DNA of 64,000 bases from Lathyrus oleraceus (GCF_024323335.1 NC_066581.1:428934136-428998135); one strand, 5' to 3'. Shown: positions 21,168 through 34,196, counted from the first letter of the stretch. A program made the numbers and translations. The notes: generated by a model from the sequence alone, not told the origin.

Positions 21168-23139
21168 CTATTCACCCTTAATCTGATTAACAACAAGGGC
21201 CGAATCACCATAAACATCAAGATGTTTGATCCTAAGATCAATACACTCTTCCAAACCCATAATACAAGCCTCATACTCCGCCATATTATTCGTGCATTTG
21301 AAAGTTAGCCTTGATGTAAAGGGAAAATGTGTGCCTTGAGGAGTAATAATTACTGCCCCAGTACCATTTCCATACTGATTGATAGCGCCATCGAACACCA
21401 TACCCCATCGGGAACCAGGCTCTGGCCCTTCATCGAGCGTAGGCTCATCACAATCTTTCATCTTCAAATATAGAATCTCTTCATCAGGGAAGTCGTATTG
21501 CACAGACTGATAATCTTTTATTGGTTGATGCGCCAAATGGTTAGCCAAGATACTACCTTTAAAAGCTTTCTGAGCTCGATACTCAATATCATAATCAGAC
21601 AACAACATCTGCCAACGGGCAATCCTCCAAGTTAAAGCAGGTTTCTCGAAGATATACTTGATTGGATACATTTTAGATATCAACCAAGTCGTATGATTCA
21701 ACATATACTGACGTAAACGCTTAGTAGCCCAATCCAAAGCACAACATGTCTTCTCAAGCATTGAGTACCGAGAATCACAGTCAGTAAACTTCTTACTCAA
21801 GTAGTATATTGCATACTCTTTCTTTACTGATTCATCTTGCTGACCCAATACACATCCCATGGACTCATCAAGCACTGTCAAGTACATAATCAATGGTCTC
21901 CCTTCAACAGGCGGAGACAGAATCGGAGGCTCAGACAAATACTCTTTGATACTGTCAAAGGCTTTTTGGCAATCCTCGGTCCAATCATGATGCAGATCTT
22001 TTCGGAGGAGCTTGAATATAGGCGCACATGTGGCAGACATGTGGGATATGAATCTTGAAATGTAATTCAAACGGTCAAGAAAACCTCGGACTTGCTTCTC
22101 AGTCTTGGGCGCATGCATCTCTTGTATTGCTTTGACCTTGGCAGGATCAACTTCAATACCTCTTTCGCTAACAATAAAGCCCAATAATTTGCAGAAACGG
22201 ACTCCAAATGTACACTTGTTCGGATTCAGGCGGAGTTTGTACTTCCTCAAACGCTGGAAAAGCTTCAACAAGTGTTCTACATGTTCAAATTCCGTTGTCG
22301 AATTTGCAATCATATCATCAACATACACCTCAATCTCCTTGTGCATCATATCATGAAACAAGGTAGTCATAGCGCGTTGATACATGGCTCCGGCGTTCTT
22401 CAAACCGAAGGGCATCACTCGATAACAGAATGTTCCCCAAGGTGTGATGAATGTTGTCTTCTCCATATCCTCAGGTGCCATTTTAATCTTATTATAACCG
22501 GAAAATCCGTCCATAAATGAAAAGATATTGATTTTAGCCGTATTGTCTACCAACATATCAATGTGTGGTAGAGGATAATCATCTTTTGGACTAGCTTTAT
22601 TCAAGTCACGATAATCCACACACATTCGGACTTTTCCATCTTTCTTAGGCACATGCACAATATTGGCCACCCATAGAGGATATCTAGAAGTCACTAGAAA
22701 CCCCTGATCAATTTGCTTATGAACTTCTTCTTTAATCTTCACTGCCATATCAAGATGAGTTCTTCTAAGCTTCTGCTTCACAGGCACACACTCAGGCTTT
22801 AATGGTAAGAAATGTTGCACGATATCAGTATCCAGACCAGGCATGTCTTCATACGACCAGGCAAAGACGTCGACATATTCTCGTAGCAACTCAATCAACC
22901 CCTTCTTAACAGATTCTTCAAGGAGTGCCCCAATCTTTACTTCGCGGATGCAATCTTCAGACCCCAAGTTAACTGTTTCCAGATTCTCAAGATATGGCTG
23001 AATGATCTTCTCTTCATGCTCAAGCAGACGGGTAATCTCATCAGGAATCTCTTCAACATCATCTTCTTCTGTCTCAAATACAGGGAACTCAAAATTGGGA
23101 GATGGTGTTGGATCATTATGTTCAATGGGTTTGATTAAC
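21168..23139 (-). pseudogene. OGRE-A reverse transcriptase and RNase H (exon after the intron)
   Basis: From 23139 the frame reads LIKPIEHNDPTPSPNFE, an acidic linker, then RT. Visible RT motifs are KKDGKVRMCVDYRDLNKA, FMDGFSGYNKI, MPFGLKNAGAMYQR and YVDDMIANS (about 22307-22330). The Ty3 RNase H (MYLTVLDESMGCVLGQ) follows, and then a second, archaeal-type RNase H-like domain (MVFDGAINQYGNGTGAV, NNMAEYEACIMGL, VYGDSALVVNQIKGE), as is typical of Tat/Ogre. RT and both RNase H parts are open over about 650 codons. The frame stops at TAG 21168-21170, at a codon that was probably TGG. In the intact element this enzyme copies the RNA into DNA in the cytoplasmic particle. Confidence 0.9.
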
Positions 23140-23412
23140 CTGCATAATGATTTTGAGTATAAAAGAGTTTTCAGAATTTAAACAAAGCAAATCATTATGC
23201 AGATGTGAAGATTGATTTTATTCTCTTTTTATGTTTTATGGTGATCACCAATTTCATGCAAAAAAGCAAAAAGGGAAAATAATTTTGGGAAAACAAACAT
23301 TAAACATGTGATTATTGAATGAATATCATTGTAATAATCAAATATGCCAACAATGTTTTCACTTCTCCTTTTGGCATGGGAGAAGGTTTTTTGAACAAAA
23401 TGAACACATTAC
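23140..23412 (-). other. Putative intron between PRO and RT of OGRE-A (273 bp)
   Basis: Minus strand: the PRO frame runs to TCAAC, then GTAATG (donor, 23412) ... an AT-rich stretch ... TTATGCAG (acceptor, 23140), then GTTAATCAAACCC. Joining TCA AC to G TTA ATC keeps the frame from PRO (PTVIHKST) into the linker before RT. Unspliced, translation stops at TAA immediately at the donor. A spliced intron at this place is known for Ogre elements. OGRE-C has the equivalent at 61328-61599. Exact sites are my inference from sequence. Confidence 0.75.
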
Positions 23413-25190
23413 GTTGACTTGTGGATAACTGTTGGAACATCAACAACGACCCAATTATTGCAGATTCCTCCGGGTATGACAAAGTTGCGAAGGTCTTCCT
23501 CTTCATCATCTTCAACAATGGCAGCAGCTTCCCGATCCTCAACGGTGTGGATAAAACCTCCACTCTGGAACAACCCACGATCATTGGAAACACTAGAAGA
23601 GTACCCTATGCCAGCTCGGGACTTGTTATCTTCCAACTTTATCATTCTCCCCAAACCAGTGGTTGCACCATGCTTAATGGCCAACTTCGCATCATTATAG
23701 GAGACGAATGAAGCAAGTCCTTTCCTTGAAGGCTCAGCAATAGATAAGGCTTGGAACGGAGTCCCAACTTCATCCTCATCGTCAATATAGGAGAAGGAAG
23801 ATAAATGACTGACCAAGAGAGCCTTCTCTCCCCCTATCACCACCAACTTCTTGTTCTTCACGAACTTTAACTTTTGGTGTAGGGTGGATGCCACGGCGCC
23901 CGCCTCGTGAATCTATGGTCTGCCAAGCAAACAACTATAAGACGGATGAATGTCCATGACCTGAAAAGTGATCTGAAAATCACTAGGTCCAATCTTGATC
24001 AGGAGTTCTAATTCGTCGATCACAGTTTTGCATGATCCATCAAACGCCTTCACAACCACTCCACTCTGCCTCATGGGAGGCCCCTGGTACGAAAGTTTAG
24101 CAAGAGTGGATTTTGGCAACACATTAAGAGATGATCCTGTGTCCACCAACACATTGGATAAGGCATCGTCTTTACAGTTCATAGATATGCGTAAAGCCAT
24201 ATTGTGGTCTTTTCCCTCCTCGGGAAGATAAGCATCACAGAAGCTCAAGTTGTTGCAAGCGGTTATATTTGCAACAATGCTATCAAACTGCTCGATTGTG
24301 ACATCGTGGTCCACGTATGCCACATCCAACACCTTCTGCAAAGATTCACGGTGTGGCTCAGAATTCATCAACAAAGATAAGACAAATATCTTTGATGGAG
24401 TTTGTAGCAGCTGATCAACAACATTATATTCACTCCTTTTGATGAGCCTCAACATCTCATCACCATCCTCTTTTAACATGCCAGACTGGCCAACCAGGAT
24501 AGGAGTGTTATTATTCTTAACAGCAACAGGGTCAACAACAGAATTATCTTGAGAAGAAGTCCCCACGGGACCGGAAAGATTAACAATAGTTCTCTTCATG
24601 ACATCTTCATGGGATTTAGGCTGAGCCGAGAAAACAAGACCACTATGGGTCACACCACTGACATCTGAAATACTTACCACAGAAGTTGAGGGCAACGACA
24701 CCTCCTTTCCATCTTCCAGCATGACTGCGTTATATCGGTAGGGATCAACTTTGTCTAATACATACGGGACAGGGCCCGCTGGCTTAATCACAAGAGCTGG
24801 AGATACCTTCTTCTTGCTGCCATCATACTTGAGAATGACAGGCTTAGGAATTCTAAACACAGGGGTGATAACATCGACTTCATCCTCATTACGATTCTGA
24901 AGTATCTCAATCATACCTTGATCAATCATCTCTTGGATGTCCCTTCTTACTTGACGGCATCTTCTCTCATTGATAGTGCACACCTGGCACCTATCATGGC
25001 CATGCTCGTAGTGGTTGTGTTCACACAACAACTTGTGCATCTCGACCAAAGACTGCCTTATGTCATTCACATACAGGACTTTGTACTTGCCAGGGCATCC
25101 CTGGACCATGTTAACAACTACTTTCCCATGCTCGGGCAATGGGTTCTTCTTTACATTCGGACCTACGTCCTCAAAAAACAATATCCCACT
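23413..25190 (-). pseudogene. OGRE-A protease region, one internal stop
   Basis: This continues the gag frame. A basic spacer with a Cys/His cluster (GHDRCQVCTINERRCRQ) and a KRSEYNVVDQLLQTPSKI block precede an aspartic protease with active site VDTGSS (24135-24146), then CLLGRP. A TAG at 23913-23915 replaces the Trp of the next motif (OGRE-C reads GGPWIHEAG), and the frame then continues open (ASTLHQKLKFVKNKKLVV, then the acidic VEDDEEEDLRNFVIPGG) to the intron donor. The protease cleaves the polyprotein in the particle. The only break I see is the single stop. Confidence 0.88.
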
Positions 25191-26810
25191 TCACATAAGG
25201 TCTTGCACCTTGGTCTTCAATGGGTAACACTTCTCCACGTCATGTCCGGGAGCACCAGAATGATACACACAATGAAGCTCGAGCTTATACCACCACTGAG
25301 GGTTGGTTGGTACAGCGGGAGGATCTCGTGGAGTTATCAGCTTCCTATTAACCAAGGAAGGATAAAGCTCAGCATATGTCATCGGAATCGGGTCAAAAGT
25401 TACCCTTTTCCTCTCGTAGTTGCTGGTGCTGGTGTTGTTATTGTTGCGAGGTTGGTAGGTCTGTTTTTGTTGACGATGTTGTTGTTGTTGTTGGTGAACT
25501 TCTCTAAAAGCAGGTGCTATATGAGCCACCTGGTGTTGGTTGAAGGATGAACGCACATCCTTCATCCCTACAGAGGGCCTTATTTTGACATGAGAGGACA
25601 CAACATGAGTTTCTCTCTCCTTCTTCCTAGCAAAGCCTCCATATTTCTTTGCTGAGGAACCGTCATCTCTAGATAAACGTCCTTCACGGACCCCTTCTTC
25701 CAGTCTCATCCCCATATTCACCATTTCGGTGAAGTCTGAGGGAGCACTGACAATCATTCTTTCATAGTAGAAAGAGCTTAAAGTCTTCAAGAAGATCTTT
25801 GTCATCTCCTTCTCTTCCAGGGGTGGCATGATCTGAGCTGCCAATTCTTGCCATCTCTGGGCGTACTCCTTGAAGGTCTCTTTCTCTTTCTGGGACATCA
25901 CCCTCAATTGGTCCCTGTCTGGAGCCATATCCATATTATATTTATACTGCTTAACGAAGGCCTCGCCTAGATCGTTGAAAGTGCGGATGCTTGCACTCTC
26001 CAGCCCCATATACCACCGGAGCGCAACACCTGTCAGGCTATCCTGAAAGTAGTGGATCAACAATTGGTCGTTGTCAGTCTGTGTTGACATCTTGCGAGCA
26101 TACATCACAAGATGGCTGAACGGGCATGTATTTCCCTTGTACTTCTCAAAGTCAGGTACTTTGAATTTAACAGGGATCTTCACGTTGGGCACCAGGCACA
26201 ACTCAGCAGCACTTTTCCCAAAAAGGTCCTTCCCCCTCAAAGTCTTCAGTTCCTTGCGCAGCTCAAGGAATTGATATTTCATTTCATCCATCTTCTCATA
26301 TACGTCCGGGCCCTCAGATGGCTCTGAATGATAGATGGTATCTTCAACGCGGGGAAGGGTGTGCACAACAGGAGGTGGCACAGACAGGACCGAGCTAGAT
26401 GCCGACAAAGAAGCGAGAGTAGGAACGAAACCCTCTGGCATGAAATTGGGGGGCATTCCCCAAGGGAACCTGACTGGCATAGATAGAGCAAAGTGGGTTG
26501 TTGCAGCAGGCACAGTTGAAGTTGCTATCTCAGATATGATAGTCCTTGCGGGAGAAGTTGCAGGAGTTGGTGAAGCTTGACTCTGTGCGGCCAGAACTGA
26601 CTCCATCATGGAAGTCAGCCTAGCAATCTCTTCCTTCAAGTCCCTGTTCTCTTGCTCTAGATGCTTCATTATCTTCGGATGATTGGCTCTAGTATTATAC
26701 CGGTGCGTCAGCTTGTCTTCAAAATAAATGAAGAGCAAAGAGTTAGACCACTGATCAAGAGCTTGGAACAAAACCTGCTTATGCATATGATGCATGCAAT
26801 GTTTGTGCAT
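25191..26810 (-). pseudogene. OGRE-A gag
   Basis: The frame of 539 codons includes a coiled-coil-like stretch (KHLEQENRDLKEEIARL, residues 49-65), a Pro/Ser/Thr-rich linker (75-160), and the retrotransposon gag core (about 205-380: CPFSHLVMYARKM, ALRWYMGL, FKEYAQRWQELAAQI, FLKTLSSFYYERMI). A basic tail follows, then a zinc-knuckle-like CVYHSGAPGHDVEKC near the end. Gag forms the particle and binds the RNA. The true start is uncertain: recognisable similarity begins near THRYNTRANHP, so the upstream His-rich residues may not be translated. The stop at 25191-25193 is a decay mutation (OGRE-C has AGA there); in an intact copy gag and PRO form one frame. Confidence 0.88.
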
Positions 26811-26979
26811 ATGGTTTGTTTTTAATCCGAGGAACTTTATAGATATCTATTTGCAAATATTTTGAAAATATATATGGAATACTCATAATATTTGGAAACT
26901 TTTTACACCAAAGAAGTAATATAGTTTTGGTAACCAAATACAATGCAAGAGAAAATGAGAATGAACATCCTATGGAGCC

Positions 26980-28431
26980 CTAGAAACAATCGTCCAAAGC
27001 CTTCGAGATCGGAAGATAGGTTGCCCGAAGCCTCTTCACCTCTCTCTCATAAGCTGCTTCCATATCGGCCTTCTCCTTGGCAAGCTGATCATACTTCCTC
27101 TTCTAGAACCTAGATGAGTGAGGAAGAAGAGAAATCACCACATCATCAGGCTCATCGATAACATGATGCTCTAGAAATTCTATCACTGCATCCTTATCTT
27201 TGAGCTTCTGAAGAAGTTCCTCATGCTCACGAACCCATGCACGCGAATGGTCTTCATCTCTCAACTCCTTTACTCCTTGGTTAGGTAGGGTTGAAGGCCC
27301 AACCATAACCATAAGGGTAGGTCTCGAATATTCGTATCGCATGCGGTACTCAAGAGCTCTCTTCCTCACCCAAGCGGTGTAAGGTTCCAAAGCAATGCAA
27401 TTCTTCGGACCAAGCTCATTCCTCCCTTTCCTATGAACTTTGCGCCAGGTGCGGACCATCCTATCCTTCAAGTTCTGGGGATCTTTACCCTCTTGAAAGA
27501 ATAAGCCTTCCAACAAAATGTTGTTAGATTTATCCTTTAAGGGGAACCCAAGCTGACGGCGAGCCAAAACAGGGTTGTAGTTAATTCCACCACATGTACC
27601 AAGAAGAGGTACATTGGAGAACTCACCACAAGAATCAATAATCTGAACGCCATCATAAACACGGTTGTACCAAGAGATATCATCATTAGTGAGAGACATA
27701 AGTCTCATGGACCACCGTAGACATCCATTGTTTTCCTTGAAGGCAAGCGTCTAAGGCAAGTGCGAAATAAACCACTTGTACAACAGAGGCAGACATCACA
27801 CAATGGAACCACCACCCTTTGCATTCCTCATATGCAAAGAAAAATAAATGTCACCCAACAGAGTCAGAACGGGATTAAGAGAAGAGAAAATCCTAATAGC
27901 GTTCACATCCACAAAATTGTCGATGTTGGGAAATAACACTAGCCCATAGATGAGAAGTACAAATATGGCTTCAAAAGCGTCCTCACTCATGGCCTTCCCA
28001 AACAAAGTAGCTTTGGCAAACAGAAAATCAGAAGGGAGACCTTGAATTCCACCTTTGGTAGTCATATTAGCAATAATGTCAGATACATCTACATGAAGCA
28101 TGTCAGCAATCTCTTGAGAAGACGGAATCTTCTCCAAGCCACTGAATGGAAACTGATCAAGAATAGGTATACCCACATGATAGGCATACTCCTCAAGTGT
28201 AGGCAAAAGCTGGAAATCCGAAAAAGTGAAGCACCGATACAGAGGATCGTAGAACTGCACCAACACACTCATCAGACCTTCATCCACCTTAGTAGAAAGA
28301 ATAGACAGAAGCTTCCCATGGCGAGCTTTGAACTCCAAGGGTTCTAATACATAAGATGTCAAACTCCTTAACTCTTTCAAGTCGGGTTGTCTGAAACTGT
28401 ACTTCTTCGTATTTCTTCTTTGCTTATCCAT
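26980..28431 (-). pseudogene. OGRE-A ORF1 (extra Ogre ORF upstream of gag)
   Basis: It starts MDKQRRNTKKYSFRQPDLKE at 28431-28429 and belongs to the Ogre ORF1 family, whose function is unknown. It resembles plant mobile-domain type proteins of transposons (EEYAYHVGIPILDQFPFSG, FVLLIYGLVLFPNIDNFVD, MRLMSLTNDDISWYN). A predicted coiled-coil-like C-terminal tail (KRKYDQLAKEKADMEAAYE) ends at TAG 26980-26982. In-frame stops break it at 27796-27798, once more in the 27709-27795 stretch, and at 27103-27105. It lies just after the leader, so it would be the first ORF on the genomic RNA. The family call is firm; the molecular role is not known. Confidence 0.87.
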
Positions 28432-29322
28432 GTCTGAAAATTTCCAAATAAACCTCTTAAGTTCCTTGAAACTTTTTATTGTTGATGATATGAATGCAAA
28501 TGAATGCATGAATGCATGGATGCAACAATCACACTCAAGGATCAAGCAAGTAACACCACACAAAGGTCACGGGATGGCTCACATCATTGTCAATATCAAT
28601 CATCCATTTTGGTGGATTATGGTTTACACCTTATCAACATCCAAGTTCCATTGATATTGAGAATGTACGAGAACGGATCAACCGTGAATCAAGGGTTTGT
28701 TGTAAGTCACGAGCATGGAGTCTCGGTTAAGAACCACCTAATGGGAGTGTACTATGGTTATACCTGACAATCATGTTCTAAAAAGTTCCCCATAGTCATC
28801 ATCTCATCTTTCAGATATTATCGGATAAAACGACTACTCGTATTCCAAAAATATTCTCAAGAGAAACTCTTATGAGTGTAGTATCGCGTAACAATCGTAT
28901 CAAATCTTACACTTGAACGACCTTCACACTACTTCCTAAAATAGGCTAAGATGGGCTAGGTATCTAAGGTCCTTGGCTTCTAAGGTTTATATTGGAAAGA
29001 GTAATGCCTAACGACGACTACTCTTGTGACATTATTGATCCCAACAAGACCTCCACCAAGTGATTGGGCTTGCAAGTCAACTTGTTAAGGAATAACTCCA
29101 CACAAGTCAACAAGACTATGCCATTCTCCTATCATAAGTGCACTCGAGTTAGGGTATAAAACTCATCTCACAAGAAACTACCAAGCATACAAGCAATTAA
29201 TATATCAAGCAATTCATACATTACAAACAATACAGTTATCCCAAATTTGCATAAAAAATATGTCACCAATAAATATAAACATACAAGCAAAAAGTAGGCT
29301 AAACCCACTAGGGAAGATAAGT
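28432..29322 (-). other. OGRE-A untranslated leader between PBS and ORF1
   Basis: About 890 bp without a believable frame, collinear with the OGRE-B leader (35404-36252). In LTR elements this stretch usually holds dimerisation and packaging signals; I see no specific motif I can name. Confidence 0.7.
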
Positions 29323-29340
29323 TCCCCAGCAGAGTCGCCA
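29323..29340 (-). other. Primer-binding site of OGRE-A
   Basis: The minus strand reads TGGCGACTCTGCTGGGGA, six bases after the 5' LTR end. This is the Ogre-type PBS, reported as matching a tRNA-Arg 3' end; I could not check the tRNA here. Confidence 0.85.
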
Positions 29341-29346
29341 CTTTTA

Positions 29347-32300
29347 TGTAGCGGGGTTTTCGTTACCTTTAGGTTTATTGACTAAACCAAAAGTAAACAT
29401 ACAATTCGAGTCGCCACCGCACTTTTATTTGTCCAAAGGAAAGGCTAAAAAGCGAACAAAAGCCATGTAAGAAGTTTTATCAAATCAAAAACTAATAAAA
29501 ATGTCAGAGATCTAGGTAAGGGGGTTGGTTATGAAATAGGAAGGTTTTACGCACCTAAAACATCCTTAGTACTCTAAGGGAACCTCTTTTTGCAAATATG
29601 TGTTGTAGGTTGGTATTTGTGAAAAATATGTGCAAAAGATTGGAGGGATGAGAAGAGAATGGATTATATTTACAAATTTGTTGTTTGAATGGATGAACCC
29701 ATTGCCTACGTACCAACACAAAGGTAGGATCAAAACCTCGTAGTTCGGGGTAAAAATCTCAAAGATTGGTGAATTGATTTGATCAAAAGCCTCAAGGTCT
29801 TTTGTTATCAAAGGGAGAAAACTCAACCTAAACCAACAATCCACCATGTAAGGAAGGCTTCAACATGCTAGTGAGGGGTTAACCCTATAATAAGCATGGA
29901 AGGCTTATAATCCAACCACTAAGGATGATGTGAGATTTACATCAACCACTATGATAACTCAAACCTATGACTAATGTTTTTGAAAAGGTTTTAATAAGGT
30001 GGTCATTGGAACCACAAAAAAACAACTTGAAGTGAGTTATATTTACAAGTTAGATTTATTTACAAAATAAAGTCAAAGTTGGATTAAGATTTATTCACAA
30101 TGAGTATTTATGAAAAGATTTTGAAAAGTCAGAGGCATAAGGCCTAGGTTTCTAGTTTGAAAAACAATGTCAAAGTTTGAAATAAAATATTTTTGGCTTG
30201 GGTTAGAGTGAGCAGAAGAAGTGAAGGGCTAGTCCTAAAGCATACAAAGATAAGGGGAAAAGATAAAACCCTTGGAGTTCCTTTTCTTGAAATCATAGAG
30301 ATGGTTCAAGATGCTCCTTTCCTTTGGACTTAGCACACAATAAAGTAATCAAACAATTTAGATTCAAGCTCCTAGGATCTCCATTTGGCTTGTCTCTCTT
30401 AACTTGGCTATTCATGATAATGGTCCCCTTTACTATCTCAAGATGGAATCCCTATCACCCAAGAGAAAACATCAAAAAGTTCACAACACAATAAGGGGAA
30501 TGGACAAAGAAAGAGTTTAGATGAGAAGCCCTTTAAAGTCAACGTTGAAATTTAGCATTCTAAAGGCATGAGGCCTAGTTGCTCTTCAACAAGTTTAGCA
30601 TTCTAAAGGCATGAGGCCTAGTTGCTCTTGAACTCCTTTAAGCATAGGTATATCCTAATTCTAAGTCCTTTCTCCTTTTTGCATTGGATTCACGCAAAAC
30701 AAAGACAAAACAATCACAAAACCACATTATGTTTATATATAATAATGAGCTCAAATGAGCAAAAGGAAAATGACATAAACATAAAATATGTGCTCAAGTG
30801 AGCAAAGTGAAAAGCAAGATGAATAAATGAGCAAGAAATAAATGGCATTAAAGTAAAGGGCAAGAAATTAAATGCTCAAATTAAAGTTAGTAATTAGTAT
30901 GGTTATGTTAGTTTGTCATAAGACAATGTAGCGCTATGTTAAGCAATCATAAGTGGACTAATGTAGTAGTCACACCTATCTGAGGCCGGTCAATAAAACT
31001 ATAGGCAAATAAACACAAGTTAGAGATCATGACTAGTAAGCCAAGCTCCAAAAACTTGCCATGCCAAAACAAAAGGGGAGAGGCCTTGTATGGACTTTAG
31101 GTTTTTTGCTTGACCAAGAAGCAACCTATCTTGGACACAAAACAACTCACTTGATCTTGGATCAAGTTGAGTTTGGTTTGGATCAAAGAAGGTTAAACCT
31201 CTCATATGTCAAGACCAACCATAAGACATTAACTCATTGGCCAAAATAAAAAGAAAGGGATGAAGATGAAATGAATGGAAAGAGAATTCAAGCATCAAAT
31301 TCAATTGATCAAATGTGAACCAAGTCATCATCAATCATTAACAAACAGAAAAGAAATGAAGATTACAAGTTAACAAGTCAACCATAATTTTTTTGAATTA
31401 AAAATAAATGCAAAATAAAATAAATAAAATATGGTCAAACCTCAAATTTAATTCAAATCAACTTCAACAAGTCCAATTAAATTCTCATAGGTCTAACATG
31501 GTCAAACAAACTTTGACAAATTTTTTCAACAATTTTTGAAATCATAAACTATTTTAAAACAATTAAAAACAATGGAAAATAACACAATATGAATTAAAAT
31601 CTCAAATAAATCTCAAATCAAATAAGAAATTGATGAGACATTTTTTCATTGACTTATCATGATCCATAGGTGTTAGGAAAATATTTTTTGATTTTTCAAA
31701 TATCAGAAAGTAATTAAAAATGAATTAAAACTATTAAAAATCAAATAATTCACAAAAAATATCAAATGAAGTCACAAAAATAATTAAAAATCAAAATATG
31801 AAACTAGATTTTTCAAGAAATTTTTTGGCATTGGTCTCATATTTTTGTGACTTCAAATAAAATATTTATGAATTTTTGAAAATAAAAGGGATTAACTGAA
31901 ATTAAAAGAAAATAAGAAAAAAAATAAAAATCCAACGCCATCAGATCATTTCATTAATTGATGTGGCATGGATCATATGGCTCAGAGGCGCGGATACATA
32001 TTACACTTGTGTCAAGCGCGCAACACCTTGCATTAAAATAAGTAATCACAATGGATGGCCACGATTATAACGTTTATGCATGATCCAAGGGCTGTACATC
32101 ATACACGTGGGGATGGTGGTGGAAACCACCATTTTCTCCGGTGATCTAACCATTTCCGGCCACCACGCGCAGGAAAATAAATTGTAATGAAAATAAAAGA
32201 TGAGGACATCAAAATGAAGCTTAGGTGATGTACATCACCACTATAACCATGGATCATCCTCACTCTTCCTATTTAGAGAGAAATGTGAGCTTGAAGATCA

Positions 32301-34196
32301 TGTTGTTTGAACTGAAATGGCACGATTTGAACAATTAAGACCACCATTGGCCTGCCTCAAGTGAGAGGACTTCAGAAAACCACACAAACCAAATAAAATC
32401 ACATTGTATTGCAGGATCTAGATCAAAAAAGTTTGAGGTTTTACCTCTGAAATGAAGCTTCAAATGCCACGAATCCTTCAAGCTCTTGTTCTACTTTTGC
32501 TCTGGAAGTGTGATGGAGATGATTGGTTAAGGAATTGATCTTTGAAAATCAACTAATGATGTTGAATTTCAAGCTTGAAAGAGAAAGAGAAAACTGAAAA
32601 TTCCTTTAGTGAGGGTTGGGATTTTAATTCAGCAGCAATTCAGATCTCCACTTGGTTGCAAAATGAATGGAATTGAGCTCCTATTTATAGCTGGAGAGGG
32701 TTGCAAGTCATGGTTCCCTTGTGTGCATGGGCCTGTACAAGCGCATGTAAGGCTCAATGATGGGTGATACACCATGCTGAGTTCAACTGGAAATGAATTG
32801 GACGTGCATAATGAACCATAAAACCTTGCACATCAAGTTATATCATGAAATGTAAAAATGGGCATAAAGAAACAACTCTTTGAAACTCACACATGGAAAG
32901 TCCAAAAAGGTAATGCGAGTAATGGTTGGAAATCCCTTGAAATAAGGAACAAAAGTCATGTTGGGCAAAAATTCATTTGGCAATAGGAAATTAGTGAAAA
33001 CTGACTGTGAAAGTTTGGGTACAAAACATGTCTAGGTTCCCCTTTGAAAATTTTCACCAAAAGCAAGCCTCTTCAACCCCTTCTGTTTCAATGATGCAAG
33101 CTTTAAATGGAAAAACCTACAACATAAAATTTGTATATCTTTTCTAGATGATCAATTTAGACTTACATTTTGTATCATTTGGATTTTTCATGAGAAAGTT
33201 ATGGGCACTTGAAGTTGGGCATTTTTCAAGTTCAATGACTTAGGTCCAAAGTGACCTATACTGTTTTGTATTATAACATGTATTTCTTTTAGGATTATGA
33301 AATTTTGTAAAACATAAAATTTGAAGTAGACATCTTGATATTTCTAATGCATTAGGTATCACCTCAAAATCATAAAAATTAAGGAAGTTAGGTCCTTGGG
33401 AAGTTGACCTAAAATTAGGGTTTCAGTCAAAATGACCTATAATGTTTTGAAACGAATGATGACATTCCAAGTTTCAAATGGATTTTTAATGAACATGAAA
33501 GTTGTTAATATGGTTATTAAGAACAATTTTTCGCTTGGGGTCATCTTCATTTGACAAACACATAAAAAGTTGTATCTCAGTGATCTTCAGTTTAGTCAGA
33601 TGACTTGACTGGTCAACTTTTCAAGGCCAAACTTCCAATCTTGATGAATTAATGATTGAGGGGCCTCACATAGGCTCATATATGTATAAAATAATGAATG
33701 GAAGAACTTACCTTGATTAAATTTGATCATAGGTTGAGGTTGCTTCATGAGCAAGGCACAGTCAAAGCACGGTTGAATTAGGGTTTCCTTGGGAAACAAT
33801 CCTCAAGCCCTTTGAGTCATCTTGATTAAAATTGGAAAATTGAGATACTTGGGAGAAATATATGATGATTAAGAACTTTTTGGACCATTTCCATGATTAT
33901 TCTCATCTTCATCTAGCCACTTCATTGAGCTAAGGAGCCTCTTATGAGCATGGGAGCACATGATCACTTGAGCTTCAAAACAAAAAGAGTTAGTGACATA
34001 TTTTTGTGATTTTGGGTTAGTAATAAAATAAGAAAAACAATAATATATAATACAAGCATGCTTGGTTGTCTCAAACCACTCACACAAGTCCCAACCCCAG
34101 GGTTAAGGAGCCAAACATGCTATGATCGTTGAGGCAATGCATTGAGCAATGATATGATGCCATGAGGGATCTTAGGGTCAAAATTAGGGTCTTACA
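29347..34196 (-). mobile_element. 5' LTR of OGRE-A (4850 bp)
   Basis: Minus strand starts TGTAAGACCCTAATTTTG at 34196 and ends CCCCGCTACA at 29347, next to the PBS. It has a TATA box at 32680-32690, the subfamily-shared block near 29690-29760, AATAAAAGTGCGGTGGCGACTC near 29408-29430, and two copies of the word AGGCATGAGGCCTAGTTGCTCTT (near 30563 and 30607). It matches the 3' LTR with several percent difference by eye, so this insertion is not recent. Confidence 0.9.
32680..32690 (-). promoter_or_regulatory. TATA box of the OGRE-A 5' LTR
   Basis: CTATAAATAGG on the minus strand, with transcription expected to start near 32650 and run toward lower coordinates through R-U5, PBS and ORF1. It is identical in the 3' LTR. 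It is not recognisable at the matching place of the C LTR (near 48050). Confidence 0.68.

Larger units (their letters stand above)
12016..34196 (-). mobile_element. OGRE-A: nearly complete Ogre-like Ty3/gypsy element, decayed
   Basis: Read on the minus strand, the order is 5' LTR (34196-29347), PBS, leader, ORF1, GAG, PRO, intron, RT, RNase H, INT, 3' UTR and 3' LTR (from 16636 down). The 3' LTR is cut at 12016 by OGRE-1, so its last roughly 650 bp and the 3' target duplication are left of the window. The element is inserted in ORF1 of OGRE-B; the flanking bases are ATATC at 34197-34201. Every coding part carries at least one stop, so this copy cannot make its full proteins, though the domains are almost complete. 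Confidence 0.9.

Noticed and set aside
23419..23711. Plus-strand ORFs over the protease tail of OGRE-A
   Set aside because: They are antisense shadows of the acidic protease C-terminus (runs of Ser opposite Glu/Asp codons).
24918..25550. 210-codon plus-strand ORF
   Set aside because: Antisense to gag and protease of OGRE-A, with no recognisable product.
28504..29322. Possible host exon or tRNA gene in the OGRE-A leader
   Set aside because: The stretch is collinear with the OGRE-B leader and shows no tRNA-like arms or coding pattern.
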